Below, piece after piece: positions 8,620 through 17,326 of a DNA stretch of 36,802 nucleotides (position 1 is its first letter; every line of letters starts with the position of its first letter). Source of the stretch: Gammaproteobacteria bacterium (GTDB taxonomy: Bacteria; Pseudomonadota; Gammaproteobacteria; Pseudomonadales; Ketobacteraceae); NCBI GenBank assembly GCA_002748575.1, contig PDSR01000058.1, forward strand, positions 1 to 36,802, in the 5' to 3' direction. Both the position numbers and the translations under genes were made by a program. The notes beneath the pieces were generated by a model. It worked only from the letters and a program-made list of their open reading frames with translations, did not search any database and had not been told where the DNA came from.

Positions 8620-10092
8620 CTATTCATCGGCACCTTCAGGCTGCCACACCAGATCCAGTTCACGCGCTGCTTTTACATCGTCCAAACGGCGAACCGGCTG
8701 AGTATAGGGCGCACCTTTTACCATTTCCGGGTCTTCTTCTGCTTCTTTTTGAATGGCGATCATGGCTTCAATAAAACCATCCAGCGCATCCGGTGCCTCT
8801 GTTTCTGTCGGCTCGATCAACCAGCATTCGGGCACCAACAACGGAAAATAAGTGGTGGGGGCATGAAAACCATAGTCCAGCAGGCGCTTGGCAAAGTCCA
8901 TGGCGGTAACACCCAAGCCTTTTGCCTGTTCACTCAGGGTAATAATAAATTCGTGGGTTGCACGGCGGCCCGGATAAGCCAACTGAAAACCAGCCTGTTC
9001 GGCTTTTTTCATCATGTAGTTAGCATTCAGGGTCGAGAACTCGCCCACCCGGTGCATACCTTCACGGCCCAGCACCCGGGCATAATAATAAGCACGCAAC
9101 AGCACACCGGCATTCCCCATGTAGGCCGAAAGCTTACCAATGGTGTGTGGAATATCCTGTTCCGTTAACCAGCGATAAACATCCTCGCCGTTGTGCTGTT
9201 CTTTACCCACAATGGGCGTTGGCATGTATGGCAACAAGCGCTCGCCCACACCGATTGGCCCGGCACCCGGGCCGCCACCACCGTGAGGCGTGGCGAATGT
9301 TTTATGCAGGTTCATGTGCATGACATCAAAGCCCATATCACCGGGGCGCACTTTACCTAAAATAGCGTTCAGGTTCGCACCATCGTAGTAAAGCAAACCG
9401 CCCGCATCGTGAACCAGTTGGGCAATTTCTTTAATGGAACGCTCGAACACACCACAGGTGGAAGGATTGGTCATCATCAAACCGGCGGTTTGCGGGCCCA
9501 CCATATCTTTCAGTGCCGCCACATCCACATCGCCATCGTCGCGCACCGGAATTTCACGCACTTTATAACCGCACATCACGGCGGTGGCCGGGTTAGTGCC
9601 GTGGGCCGCATTGGGGATTAGAATTTCGGTACGTTCGTGATCTTCGCGGGCTTCGTGGTAGGCGCGAATCATGGCCACACCGGCGAACTCGCCCTGGGCT
9701 CCGGCCATGGGAGTCAGGGACACTCCTTTCATACCGGTGACGTCTTTCAGGATTTCCTGTAATTCGTACATGCAGGCAAGAAAACCCTGGCTGTGCTGTT
9801 CCGGTGCCAACGGATGCCGCCCGGCAAACCCCGGCATTAATGCCGCCCGGTGTGCCCCTCGGGGGTTGTACTTCATGGTACAGGAACCCAGCGGGTAAAA
9901 ATGGGTATCAATGGAAAAGTTGCGCCGGGATAAATTGGTGTAATGCCTGACCACCTGCATTTCACCGGTTTCCGGCAACAGTGGCTTTTGCTGGCGCTGT
10001 AAATCTGCCGGGATTGATGCCGGTATTTCAGTGTTAGCCGGTGCCTGGGATTTTGCACGGCGACCAGGTTGGCCTGCCTCATAAATTAACAT
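8620..10092 (-). CDS. gcvPB: Glycine dehydrogenase (decarboxylating) subunit 2
   Basis: This is the PLP-bearing beta subunit of the split P-protein. With GcvPA it decarboxylates glycine and transfers the aminomethyl group to lipoyl-GcvH. The 490-aa product shows [50 protein letters not shown] and the PLP lysine in [17 protein letters not shown] (Lys264). Length fits the split-form subunit (about 480-500), not the roughly 950-residue single chain of E. coli. It follows gcvPA after 9 bp with a good AAGGAG site, implying coupled expression. It is the last gcv gene, with cytochrome b561 28 bp further on. Confidence 0.97.
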   Translation of the reverse strand: MLIYEAGQPGRRAKSQAPANTEIPASIPADLQRQQKPLLPETGEMQVVRHYTNLSRRNFSIDTHFYPLGSCTMKYNPRGAHRAALMPGFAGRHPLAPEQHSQGFLACMYELQEILKDVTGMKGVSLTPMAGAQGEFAGVAMIRAYHEAREDHERTEILIPNAAHGTNPATAVMCGYKVREIPVRDDGDVDVAALKDMVGPQTAGLMMTNPSTCGVFERSIKEIAQLVHDAGGLLYYDGANLNAILGKVRPGDMGFDVMHMNLHKTFATPHGGGGPGAGPIGVGERLLPYMPTPIVGKEQHNGEDVYRWLTEQDIPHTIGKLSAYMGNAGVLLRAYYYARVLGREGMHRVGEFSTLNANYMMKKAEQAGFQLAYPGRRATHEFIITLSEQAKGLGVTAMDFAKRLLDYGFHAPTTYFPLLVPECWLIEPTETEAPDALDGFIEAMIAIQKEAEEDPEMVKGAPYTQPVRRLDDVKAARELDLVWQPEGADE

Positions 10093-10101
10093 GGTCGCTC
10101 C

Positions 10102-11463
10102 TTATGCTGATAATACCGCAGCTAATGCCGCTTTATAGGATTGCAGGTCTGCATCTGTTTTGGTTTCGGTGGCACACACCACGATAGCATCGTCCATGCC
10201 TTCATAGGCACTTGCCAGGGCAAAACCACCCTGAATGCGCTGCTCCGCCAAACGGGTTAATACCTCGGCAGCGTTACCGGGCACCCTGATCACCGCTTCG
10301 TGAAATGTAGGCGCGGTAAATACTTTTTCTACGCCTTCAATACTGGTTAACAGTTCAACCAGCTTTTGGGTGTTACTGACACTGGCATTGGCCACTGCCG
10401 CCAGGCCATCGGCACCCAGCAGGCTGGTATAGATAGTGGCGGCGGTCATTGCCAAGCCCTGATTAGTACAAATATTGGAGGTAGCCTTGGAGCGGCGGAT
10501 ATGTTGTTCGCGGGCCTGCAGGGTTAACGCAAAGCCCGGCTTACCTTCCAGATCCACAGTGCGCCCGATAATACGGCCCGGCATTTGTCGGACAATACCT
10601 TGCTTACAACACATAAAGCCAAAATACGGGCCACCGGAAGACAGCGGTATACCCAGCGGCTGGCCTTCACCCACGGCAATATCGGCACCCGTTTCGCCCC
10701 ACTCACCGGGCGGTGTCAGGATGGCCAGTGATGTGGGGTTCACTACGGCAACCACCAACATTTTTTGTTCATGTGCCCAGTTCGTCAGGGCATGAACATC
10801 TTCCAGACAGCCAAAGAAATTCGGTTGCTGAATAATCAACGCGGCATAGTCTTCACCGACATAGTGCTGCAAAGCGCTGAGTGGTGTGGTGCCGGTATTG
10901 CTGCAATACATCACTTCTTCTATTTCAATACCCTGATTTTCGACAATCGCGTTGGTTGCGCTGCGATACAAAGGATTCACCGATGATGGCACCAGCACTT
11001 TTTTCGACTTGGACTTGCGATTCGCCCGAATGGCCATTAACACCGCTTCGGCCATGGCCGAGCCGCCATCGTATAACGAGGCATTCGATACATCCATAGC
11101 ATTCAGATGGGCCATCATCGACTGGTATTCGTAAATAACCTGCAAGGTGCCCTGGCTGGCTTCTGCCTGATAGGGTGTATAGGCCGTCATAAATTCACCC
11201 CGCCCGACAATTTCCCAAACAGCGGCAGGAATATGATGTTCGTAGGCACCGGCACCGATATAGCAGGCAACATTGCTGTCGGCCGCAGCGCGATCCGACA
11301 TTAAGCGGGTGACTTCCATTTCACTGGCGCCTTCCGGTACCTGTGAAAGTGGCTGGCTTAAAATATCTGCTGGAATTTCATCAAACAGGGCATCTATGGA
11401 ATCTACCCCGATGGCTTCAAGCATGGCTTGAACGTCAGCATCCGTATGTGGAATATATGGCAT
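10102..11463 (-). CDS. gcvPA: Glycine dehydrogenase (decarboxylating) subunit 1
   Basis: This is the alpha subunit of the split glycine decarboxylase; it resembles the N-terminal half of single-chain GcvP and lacks the PLP lysine. The 453-aa product starts [20 protein letters not shown] and carries [61 protein letters not shown] and the SNICTNQGL region, all typical of GcvPA. The ATG at 11463 is preceded by CGGTGAATTTAC, a modest ribosome binding site. A 98-bp gap with a terminator-like hairpin separates it from gcvH, the largest gap in the operon, so gcvPA-gcvPB may be expressed at a different level from gcvT-gcvH. Confidence 0.97.
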   Translation of the reverse strand: MPYIPHTDADVQAMLEAIGVDSIDALFDEIPADILSQPLSQVPEGASEMEVTRLMSDRAAADSNVACYIGAGAYEHHIPAAVWEIVGRGEFMTAYTPYQAEASQGTLQVIYEYQSMMAHLNAMDVSNASLYDGGSAMAEAVLMAIRANRKSKSKKVLVPSSVNPLYRSATNAIVENQGIEIEEVMYCSNTGTTPLSALQHYVGEDYAALIIQQPNFFGCLEDVHALTNWAHEQKMLVVAVVNPTSLAILTPPGEWGETGADIAVGEGQPLGIPLSSGGPYFGFMCCKQGIVRQMPGRIIGRTVDLEGKPGFALTLQAREQHIRRSKATSNICTNQGLAMTAATIYTSLLGADGLAAVANASVSNTQKLVELLTSIEGVEKVFTAPTFHEAVIRVPGNAAEVLTRLAEQRIQGGFALASAYEGMDDAIVVCATETKTDADLQSYKAALAAVLSA

Positions 11464-11510
11464 GTAAATTCACCGAGCGGTTAGATATAAAATCTAAAAA
11501 ACAAAAGAAC

Positions 11511-11546
11511 AAAAATAAAGGGCAATGGCAGCAGCATTGCCCTTTT
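11511..11546 (-). terminator. Rho-independent terminator or attenuator between gcvH and gcvPA
   Basis: An 11-bp perfect stem (AAAGGGCAATG / CATTGCCCTTT) closes a 7-base loop. Read on the minus strand the stem is followed by TTTATTTTT, a usable U-tract, about 20-50 bases after the gcvH stop and before gcvPA. The plus strand also has TTTT after it. It could end some gcvTH transcripts and leave others to read into gcvPA-gcvPB. Confidence 0.75.
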
Positions 11547-11561
11547 AAAATACTTATTAAA

Positions 11562-11954
11562 TTAATCTTCTTCGCTAACCAGCGCCTCATAGTCTTCGGC
11601 GCTTAGCATTTTGTCCAGCTCGGAAGGATCGCTCAGTTTTATGCGAAACATCCAGCCATCGCCGTAAGGGTCCTGGTTAACGGTTTCCGGGGAATCTTCC
11701 AGGGCTTCGTTAACGGCAACGATCTCACCGGAAAGCGGTGCATAAATATCAGAAGCCGCTTTTACTGATTCAACCACACCTGCTTCTTCGGTGGCACTTA
11801 CGGTGCTGCCGACTTCCGGGGTTTCAACAAACACCAGATCGCCCATGGCATTTTGTGCATGATCGGTAATCCCCACAACAGCGGTACCGTCGTCTTCAAC
11901 ACGAACCCATTCGTGACTTGATAGATAACGTAATTCTGAAGGCAGGTTGCTCAT
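11562..11954 (-). CDS. gcvH: Glycine cleavage system H protein
   Basis: GcvH carries the aminomethyl group on a lipoyl arm between the P-, T- and L-proteins. The 130-aa product has the standard start ([20 protein letters not shown]), [19 protein letters not shown], the lipoylation lysine in [16 protein letters not shown] (Lys65), [16 protein letters not shown] and a C-terminal [14 protein letters not shown]. Length and all blocks are normal. ATG at 11954 has AGAGGA a few bases upstream. gcvT lies 44 bp upstream on the same strand. Confidence 0.98.
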   Translation of the reverse strand: MSNLPSELRYLSSHEWVRVEDDGTAVVGITDHAQNAMGDLVFVETPEVGSTVSATEEAGVVESVKAASDIYAPLSGEIVAVNEALEDSPETVNQDPYGDGWMFRIKLSDPSELDKMLSAEDYEALVSEED

Positions 11955-11998
11955 ATCAGTTCCTCTTGTACTCTTTTAATAATGCTTTTTTAAAGGCG

Positions 11999-13081
11999 TT
12001 AACTATAAACACGCTCGCCGTTACGAACAAACGGCGGGCGAACCACTTTTACATCCAGCAGTTTTTTTCGTATTTCAACTTTAGCGCTACTGCCAACGCT
12101 GGCTGGCACCCGTGCCAGGGCAATAGAATAACCCAATGTGGGGGAAAAAGTACCACTGGTAATTTCGCCTTCTTCACCTTCGGCCACGATCACCTTTTGA
12201 TGGCCGCGCAACACGCCACGGCCTTCCAGTACCAGGCCAACCAGTTTTTGCGGCACGCCGTCGGCTTTTTGTTTCTCAAGGGCTTCACGGCCAATAAAAT
12301 TGCGGCTTGCAGGCTCCCAGGCGACCGTCCAGCCCATGGCAGATGCCAACGGCGTTACCGACTCATCCATATCAGCACCATACAGGTTCATACCCGCTTC
12401 CAACCGCAGGGTGTCACGGGCACCCAGTCCACAGGGGCGAACACCGGCATCTACCAACTGCTGCCAGAACGTGGCAATTTCTGTATTGGGCACCATGATT
12501 TCCAAGCCATCTTCGCCGGTGTAACCGGTACGGGCAATAAACCAGTCACCGGCAGGCTGCCCGAAAAACACACCCAAACCGGTAATAAGATCCGCCTGAT
12601 CCGGCAATACGTTTTTAACAGTTTCGATGGCTTTCGGCCCCTGAATGGCGACTATGCCCAACTCCGGGCGCTCCAGTAAAGCCACCTCGAAATCGGCTGC
12701 TTGTTGCTCCATCCAGGCCAGGTCTTTCTCGCGGGTGGCGCAGTTTACTACGGCCCGAAAGCCATCGGCCATGCGATAAACAATCAGGTCGTCAATCACT
12801 CCGCCGTTTTCATTCAGCATACCGCTGTACAGCGCCTTGCCCACCTGTTTCAGTTTGGCGACATCATTGGCTAACAGATAGCGCAGGTAATCTTCTGCGC
12901 CAGCGCCGTTAATATCCACAATCGTCATATGGGATACATCAAACATACCAACGCTGTTACGAACGGCATGATGCTCTTCAATTTGTGAGCCATAGTGAAT
13001 CGGCATATCCCAGCCGCCGAAATCTACGATTTTCGCATCCGCCGCCAGGTGATTATCATATAAGGCAGTTTTTGAACCCAT
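11999..13081 (-). CDS. gcvT: Aminomethyltransferase (glycine cleavage T protein)
   Basis: GcvT releases ammonia from the aminomethyl-lipoyl arm of GcvH and passes the one-carbon unit to tetrahydrofolate, giving 5,10-methylene-THF. I start it at ATG 13081, not the track's 13138, because AAGGATCACAA precedes it and the protein then opens [31 protein letters not shown] as expected. That gives 360 aa, the normal length. Further blocks are [46 protein letters not shown] and [17 protein letters not shown]. It is the first gene of gcvT-gcvH-gcvPA-gcvPB. Confidence 0.97.
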   Translation of the reverse strand: MGSKTALYDNHLAADAKIVDFGGWDMPIHYGSQIEEHHAVRNSVGMFDVSHMTIVDINGAGAEDYLRYLLANDVAKLKQVGKALYSGMLNENGGVIDDLIVYRMADGFRAVVNCATREKDLAWMEQQAADFEVALLERPELGIVAIQGPKAIETVKNVLPDQADLITGLGVFFGQPAGDWFIARTGYTGEDGLEIMVPNTEIATFWQQLVDAGVRPCGLGARDTLRLEAGMNLYGADMDESVTPLASAMGWTVAWEPASRNFIGREALEKQKADGVPQKLVGLVLEGRGVLRGHQKVIVAEGEEGEITSGTFSPTLGYSIALARVPASVGSSAKVEIRKKLLDVKVVRPPFVRNGERVYS

Positions 13082-13121
13082 TTGTGATCCTTTTGGTAAA
13101 TTCAGCTTGCCAAGTGCCCGC

Positions 13122-13150
13122 ATTGTACCTGCGAACACAGCAATAGTCAG
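13122..13150 (-). promoter_or_regulatory. Predicted sigma-70 promoter of the gcv operon
   Basis: On the minus strand CTGACT (13145-13150, 4/6 to the -35 consensus) and TACAAT (13122-13127, 5/6 to the -10) are 17 bp apart. Transcription would begin near 13115, leaving a leader of about 35 nt before the gcvT ATG with its AAGGA site. The track's longer gcvT start would lie inside or upstream of this promoter, which supports the shorter start. Confidence 0.6.
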
Positions 13151-13198
13151 GGTCTGGAAGAAAGTTTTAAGCGTTAACAGATAACCCTTAATAACCGG

Positions 13199-13501
13199 CT
13201 AGGCAACGGTAGTCTCGAAAGAAGATACCGTAGACGTTTCCTGCGTTGATTCAGGGGCAGCGTCAAGCTCAATGGATTCAGGGCCATATTCGTTCAGCAC
13301 GGGCTTTTTATCAACCATATCCACTTCAACCACTTTGCCACGCAGTTCGATTTCTTTAGTATTGATTTCAAACAGCTGGTTTAAAGCCTCATCAAAGTGC
13401 TGCTTGCAAAAAACAGGCGCTGGGTCCTTCCCTGAGCACCACTCACCTTTTTTGGTGAGGTATTGACCGAACTGATTACGCACCACGTAGGCTGTTGCCA
13501 T
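13199..13501 (-). CDS. Uncharacterised 100-aa protein
   Basis: I do not recognise the function. The ATG at 13501 has a strong GAGGGGGTG site seven bases upstream, so the start is well supported. The N-terminal half (MATAYVVRNQFGQYLTKKGEW, two Cys at CSGKDPAPVFC) looks folded and includes an FDEALNQLFEINTKEIELRG helix/strand region; the C-terminus is acidic and Ser/Thr/Glu-rich, probably disordered. No signal peptide or membrane segment is seen. It sits between pepP and gcvT on the same strand, 61 bp after pepP and 117 bp before gcvT. The pattern is of a small cytosolic protein. Confidence 0.75.
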   Translation of the reverse strand: MATAYVVRNQFGQYLTKKGEWCSGKDPAPVFCKQHFDEALNQLFEINTKEIELRGKVVEVDMVDKKPVLNEYGPESIELDAAPESTQETSTVSSFETTVA

Positions 13502-13562
13502 GGAAACACCCCCTCTTTAACGATTTATCTAAATCCCGTGTCATCCAACCCTGAATACACCA

Positions 13563-14912
13563 TTATGGTGCTTCACAATGGCTGCCACGAGATTTTTGAG
13601 CAGCAGCCATTAATGCTTCTATTTCATCCACTTTTTTCGGCACACCTTTGGTTAACACCTGGTGGCCTTTTGCGGTAACAACCACATCGTCTTCAATACG
13701 TATGCCAATGCCACGCCATTTTTCATCAACGTCTTTGTCATCTTTCGGCACATATATTCCCGGTTCAACGGTTAATACCATGCCTTCTTCCAGCACACGC
13801 CATTCACCACCCACCTTATAATCACCCACATCGTGAACATCCATGCCCAGCCAATGGCCAGTGCGATGCATATAGTATTTTGTATAGCTGCCATTCTTTA
13901 TCAGCTGATCCACCTTGCCTTTCAACAAGCCCAGTTTCACCAGCCCCCGGGTAATCACTTTTACAGCCGCTTCGTGACTCTGGTTCCAGTGATTGCCAGG
14001 CTTAACCTCACGAATCGCCGCCAGCTGCGCTTTAAGTACCACTTCATAAAGTTGTTTTTGCGGCCCTGAAAAAACGCCGCTCACAGGAAAGGTGCGGGTA
14101 ATATCAGCAGCGTAGTGATCGTATTCCGCACCTGCATCAACCAGCACCAGATCACCTTTTTTCAGCTCACTGGCGTTTTCTATGTAGTGCAGAATACAGC
14201 CGTTAGCACCACCGCCCACAATAGAAGGATAAGCCGGATAACGCGCACCCTCACGGGCAAACTCATGCAGATATTCGGCCTCCAGCTGATACTCCATCAT
14301 CCCTGGCGAACAGGTTTCCATAGCCCGCACATGAGCGTTTGCAGTGATTTCGGCGGCTCGCTTCATCATACGGATTTCCGCCTTGCTTTTGAATAAACGC
14401 ATGTCGTGCAGCAAATGATCCAACGAGATAAACTCACCCGGTGGATGAGCACCTGTGCGCACTTTGGCGCGAATCGCATTCACCCAATCCATTACCTGGC
14501 GATCAAATGTGGGGTCAGAACCCATGGCATAATAAACCCGCTCACGGCCTTCAATCAGTCCGGGCAATATTTCGTCAAGATCAGCAATCGGAAAAGCATC
14601 ATCTGCCCCATACTTTTTAATAGCACCTTCCGGGCCTGCGCGGCAGCCATCCCAGATTTCCATTTTCGGATCTCGCTCACGGCAGAATAAAACACATTCA
14701 CCGTGTTTGCGGCCCGGGATCAATACTAATACGGCTTCCGGCTCTGCAAAACCGGTTAAATAATAAAAGTCACTGTCCTGGCGGTACTGATAGTCCACAT
14801 CTCGATTACGCGAACGCACTGGTGCAGCCGGTAACACTGCAATGCTGTCGGGTTCCATTAACGCCATTAATTCCGAGCGACGAGCGGCAAATTCTTTTTT
14901 TGTTATCTTCAT
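13563..14912 (-). CDS. pepP: Xaa-Pro aminopeptidase (aminopeptidase P)
   Basis: PepP removes an N-terminal residue ahead of proline using two Mn2+ ions. The track start at 14957 is a TTG; the ATG at 14912 gives 449 aa and an N-terminus (MKITKKEFAARRSELMALM) that lines up with E. coli PepP. The creatinase N-domain contains RSRNRDVDYQYRQDSDFYYLTGF. The pita-bread catalytic domain has the metal ligands in VLVDAGAEYDHYAADITRTF (two Asp), HRTGHWLGMDVHD (His), LTVEPGIYV (Glu) and IGIRIEDDV (Glu). No strong SD precedes the ATG. It lies 41 bp after ygfB on the same strand, the usual ygfB-pepP pairing. Confidence 0.96.
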   Translation of the reverse strand: MKITKKEFAARRSELMALMEPDSIAVLPAAPVRSRNRDVDYQYRQDSDFYYLTGFAEPEAVLVLIPGRKHGECVLFCRERDPKMEIWDGCRAGPEGAIKKYGADDAFPIADLDEILPGLIEGRERVYYAMGSDPTFDRQVMDWVNAIRAKVRTGAHPPGEFISLDHLLHDMRLFKSKAEIRMMKRAAEITANAHVRAMETCSPGMMEYQLEAEYLHEFAREGARYPAYPSIVGGGANGCILHYIENASELKKGDLVLVDAGAEYDHYAADITRTFPVSGVFSGPQKQLYEVVLKAQLAAIREVKPGNHWNQSHEAAVKVITRGLVKLGLLKGKVDQLIKNGSYTKYYMHRTGHWLGMDVHDVGDYKVGGEWRVLEEGMVLTVEPGIYVPKDDKDVDEKWRGIGIRIEDDVVVTAKGHQVLTKGVPKKVDEIEALMAAAQKSRGSHCEAP

Positions 14913-14953
14913 AGGCTGATTTGAAAAAACCGTTGGGGTAAGTGCAATAGAAA

Positions 14954-15550
14954 TCAATGTAATGTAGGCGGTATGTCATCGCCGGTTTGCATGGTATGCA
15001 ACGGCTGGCGAGACAAACCGTATTCAGTATAGATAAGCAGCGCCACTGTTTTTAAATATTCAACCAGCTGACAGTAGGCATTCTCTTCGGCAAAGCCAAC
15101 CTCACCATCTATTTCAATATCGATTTTGGTGATTTCCGTTAAATCCTTAATGGCTGCGGCTATATCATCGGGCAGCTGCTCATGACCGGTACTGGCAAAG
15201 CCGACCAGAAACCCGGAACACCAGTCACCAACCGCTTCCAGGCGCTCTGTTAAAGGGTCGTCATCATCGGGCAACAACAGCTGAAACTTCAGTTCCGGAT
15301 CTGCCAGCGCTTTTCCAGTCAGCTCATGGAACTGATAAAACCAGTTACGCTGATCTTCAGCCGGCTCCCTTTTAACCCCGATCCCCATTAGAAACTGTTT
15401 GAGCCACATTAAGCCATCAAGCTTGAGCCCCCCGCTTAACTGGCCAATTAAAATACCGTGGGCTTCTGCTGCGGATGCCACCGATGCCACTTTTTTTATT
15501 TCAGCGGCAAACTCATAGTAATCAAGAAACTGCTCCGGATCGAAATCCAT
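14954..15550 (-). CDS. ygfB: UPF0149/YgfB-family protein
   Basis: YgfB-family proteins are small cytoplasmic helical proteins; in Pseudomonas aeruginosa YgfB has been linked to control of beta-lactamase-related gene expression, but no role is proven here. The ATG at 15550 (198 aa) is preferred over the track's TTG at 15562 because GGGGG lies six bases before it. Family features include SVASAAEAHGILIGQLSGG near the N-terminus, an acidic LLLPDDDDPLTERLEAVGDWCSGFLVGF block and a C-terminal EENAYCQLVEYLKTVALLIYTEY helix. The gene heads a ygfB-pepP unit and is divergent from the zapA cluster. Confidence 0.93.
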   Translation of the reverse strand: MDFDPEQFLDYYEFAAEIKKVASVASAAEAHGILIGQLSGGLKLDGLMWLKQFLMGIGVKREPAEDQRNWFYQFHELTGKALADPELKFQLLLPDDDDPLTERLEAVGDWCSGFLVGFASTGHEQLPDDIAAAIKDLTEITKIDIEIDGEVGFAEENAYCQLVEYLKTVALLIYTEYGLSRQPLHTMQTGDDIPPTLH

Positions 15551-15755
15551 CGACGCCCCCAAATGATGGTTATCTTAGAAAAAGCCACGGATTGTACCAC
15601 GGCAGCTCACCTTGTTTCGATTTGAGTGCTAGACTTCTCTGCAAAACAATCAAAACCAGAAGAACTGCTCACTGAAAGAATTACGCACTGGAAGAATGAC
15701 GCAAACATTGTGTAACATGAGCAATCAGTCATCTAAGGGGTGGGGCAACCTGACA

Positions 15756-15971
15756 ATGAACGCACTGGAACAACGATTTAAGCAGTTGGAAGCACGTATC
15801 GATGAACTAACAGATCTGTGCAACACCTATAAACGACATAATAACTCCCTTAGAATTCGAGAATCACAGTTAAATGAAGAACGCGCTAATCTGCTGCGCC
15901 AAAACGATATGGCACGGACCAAAGTGGAAGCCATGATTTCCCGGCTGAAAACCCTGGAGCAAGAGACATGA
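15756..15971 (+). CDS. Small coiled-coil protein, TIGR02449 type, upstream of zapA
   Basis: This is a short helical protein that commonly precedes zapA in Gammaproteobacteria; its role is unknown, a cell-division link being suggested only by position. I prefer ATG 15756 (71 aa), giving MNALEQRFKQLEARIDELTDL, which fits the family's length of about 65-70 residues. The track start at 15696 (91 aa) and another ATG at 15717 remain possible because SD signals are weak. The sequence has heptad-like Leu/Ile spacing throughout, then the typical C-terminal RTKVEAMISRLKTLEQ. Its TGA overlaps the zapA ATG (ATGA), indicating translational coupling. Confidence 0.85.
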   Translation: MNALEQRFKQLEARIDELTDLCNTYKRHNNSLRIRESQLNEERANLLRQNDMARTKVEAMISRLKTLEQET

Positions 15972-16288
15972 CACAGGAAGCTCATATGACGACTGTTCAG
16001 ATTAATATTCTTGATAAGGAATATGGTGTTGCCTGCTCACCAGAAGAAGAAACCGAGCTCAGAGACTCCGCTCGACTGCTTGATGAGCGGATGCGGGAAA
16101 TACGCCTATCGGGAAAGATTGTCGGTACCGAACGCATCGCGGTAATGGCTGCGCTGAATATCGCCCATGAATTAGTGAAAGCACAAACCGCATTAAAGCA
16201 AAATGAGCAAGTGACAGAAAAACACCTGTCACGCATTAATGCAAAAATCGAACAAGCATTGGCCGATGCCCGACAAATGGATCTATGA
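15968..16288 (+). CDS. zapA: Cell division protein ZapA
   Basis: ZapA binds FtsZ and promotes bundling of protofilaments at the septum. The 106-aa product has the N-terminal fold TTVQINILDKEYGVACSPEEE, then ELRDSARLLDERMREIRLSGKIVGTERIAVMAALNIAHEL and a C-terminal coiled coil. An internal ATG gives MTTVQIN, which could be the true start; the overlap ATGA with the upstream gene favours the first. The 6S RNA gene begins about 55 bp downstream, the conserved gammaproteobacterial zapA-ssrS-fthC order. Confidence 0.95.
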   Translation: MTQEAHMTTVQINILDKEYGVACSPEEETELRDSARLLDERMREIRLSGKIVGTERIAVMAALNIAHELVKAQTALKQNEQVTEKHLSRINAKIEQALADARQMDL

Positions 16289-16327
16289 AGGCTGCGAAAA
16301 TTCACAGACGTATCACTAACTTTTCGA

Positions 16328-16333
16328 TATACT
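16328..16333 (+). promoter_or_regulatory. -10 box of the 6S RNA promoter
   Basis: TATACT lies about 8-10 bases before the expected 5' end of the 6S RNA. The region 17 bp upstream has no good -35 match, so only the -10 element is called. Confidence 0.5.
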
Positions 16334-16340
16334 TTTAATT

Positions 16341-16523
16341 CGCTCCCTGAGTTGTACGATTTTTCGGTAACGTCCCTGAGCCGATATTCACACCTTAGGA
16401 GGTGTCTTGTCTTGCTGGCGTGCAAGTCCGCCTTGAGCGGAAAGCCCAACGCCTGACAGATACCCCCGCCTTGAACCGAAGGGTTCAAGGGCCACTCCGA
16501 CAACGGCAACTCGGGGGGTCTTA
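16341..16523 (+). ncRNA. ssrS: 6S RNA
   Basis: 6S RNA folds like an open promoter and sequesters sigma-70 RNA polymerase in stationary phase. The sequence between zapA and fthC holds the conserved blocks TCCCTGAGCCGATATTCA and CCTTGAACCGAAGGGTTCAA, the latter almost identical to E. coli 6S (CCTTGAACCAAGGGTTCAAG). The 5' segment CTCCCTGAGTT pairs with the 3' segment AACTCGGGGGG to close the long hairpin. Length is about 180 nt, as in E. coli (184). The ends are estimated from pairing, uncertain by a few bases. Genomic position just before fthC is the standard one, with probable read-through into fthC. Confidence 0.95.
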
Positions 16524-16549
16524 TCCTTGCAACAGGATTAAAACCCACC

Positions 16550-17167
16550 ATGGATTCAAAGCAGTCAAAGCAGGCCCTGCGCCGGCAACTTCGCACAGCC
16601 CGACGCAACCTTGGCAAACAGGTACAAATCCAGGCCTCTATTGGCGTTTGCCGCCAACTGATTAACCAGCCAGCATTTTTAAACGGGCAACGAATAGGTA
16701 TTTATTTCAGCAACGATGGCGAAGTGAACCTGGAGCCCCTCATTAATGCCGCCTGGAAAATGGGCAAAACCCTGTATTTACCCGTACTGCACCCCATTAA
16801 AGCAGGTGAACTGGTCTTTATGGAATACCAGCCAGAACAACCTATGGCAAAGAACCGCTTTGGCATTCCAGAACCGGTAAGCCATCGGGATACCAGCTGC
16901 CCGCTGTGGTTGCTGGATCTGGTCTTAACACCTTTAGTCGGGTTTGATGAAATAGGAAATCGTATGGGAATGGGAGGCGGTTTTTATGATCGCTCTTTTG
17001 CATTTCTAAGAACCAATACAAAACCACGTAAACCAGCACTGTTTGGAGTAGCCCATGAATGCCAGAAAGCAAAACAACTGAAGGTTGAGAGCTGGGATAT
17101 CCCTATGGATGCTATTGTAACGGGGAGCAGAACTTACATGGCTTCACGATATGCAGAAGCAGATTAA
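16550..17167 (+). CDS. fthC: 5-formyltetrahydrofolate cyclo-ligase
   Basis: This enzyme (YgfA) converts 5-formyl-THF to 5,10-methenyl-THF using ATP, relieving inhibition of folate enzymes. The 205-aa product shows the N-terminal basic helix (KQALRRQLRTARRNL), IGIYFSNDGEVNLEPLI, KNRFGIPEP, LDLVLTPLVGFDEIGNRMGMGGGFYDR (ATP/folate-binding signature) and WDIPMDAIVTG. The start is 27 bp after the 6S RNA end, without a strong SD, in line with cotranscription. 5-Formyl-THF arises as a side product of serine/glycine one-carbon flux, so its presence near gcv genes is metabolically coherent. Confidence 0.96.
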   Translation: MDSKQSKQALRRQLRTARRNLGKQVQIQASIGVCRQLINQPAFLNGQRIGIYFSNDGEVNLEPLINAAWKMGKTLYLPVLHPIKAGELVFMEYQPEQPMAKNRFGIPEPVSHRDTSCPLWLLDLVLTPLVGFDEIGNRMGMGGGFYDRSFAFLRTNTKPRKPALFGVAHECQKAKQLKVESWDIPMDAIVTGSRTYMASRYAEAD

Positions 17168-17175
17168 TTGGAAAG

Positions 17176-17191
17176 CAGCAGGGCACTGCTG
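17176..17191. terminator. Short hairpin between fthC and the small membrane-protein gene
   Basis: CAGCAG-GGCA-CTGCTG forms a perfect 6-bp stem between two convergent genes. There is no run of T on either side, so it is at most a weak terminator. Confidence 0.35.
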
Positions 17192-17200
17192 ACAAAATAG

Positions 17201-17326
17201 TTAACGAATGGAAAACTGGCTGGCCACAAGCTCCGGATCAGGTTCTGTAAGCGTATAACCACTGGCAACAACACCAAGACCAAATACAAATACTAATACC
17301 AGCAATAAGTCAGGCTTCTTTTTCAT
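17201..17326 (-). CDS. 41-aa single-span membrane protein
   Basis: This ORF is too short for the track. It starts ATG at 17326 and encodes MKKKPDLLLVLVFVFGLGVV followed by ASGYTLTEPDPELVASQFSIR and TAA. The basic MKKK start, a roughly 17-residue hydrophobic core and a short acidic tail describe a single-pass inner-membrane micropeptide, N-in/C-out by the positive-inside rule. I recall similar short annotated proteins with a KPDLLLVL-type start in related gammaproteobacteria, but could not check. It is convergent with fthC and about 315 bp from ilvA. The SD is weak (AAG near -6). The function is unknown. Confidence 0.6.
   Translation of the reverse strand: MKKKPDLLLVLVFVFGLGVVASGYTLTEPDPELVASQFSIR

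Noticed and set aside
8575-9168. 197-aa plus-strand ORF
   Set aside because: It is antisense to gcvPB and cytochrome b561, low in complexity of known domains and has no ribosome binding site; a shadow ORF.
11918-12679. 253-aa plus-strand ORF
   Set aside because: It lies antisense over gcvT and the gcvH start, with no recognisable protein features.
13082-13138. 19-residue N-terminal extension of GcvT
   Set aside because: It overlaps the predicted leader and promoter; AAGGA sits before the downstream ATG.
15997-16617. 206-aa minus-strand ORF
   Set aside because: It covers zapA, the 6S RNA and the fthC start in antisense; composition is Ser/Arg/Cys-rich as expected of a shadow.
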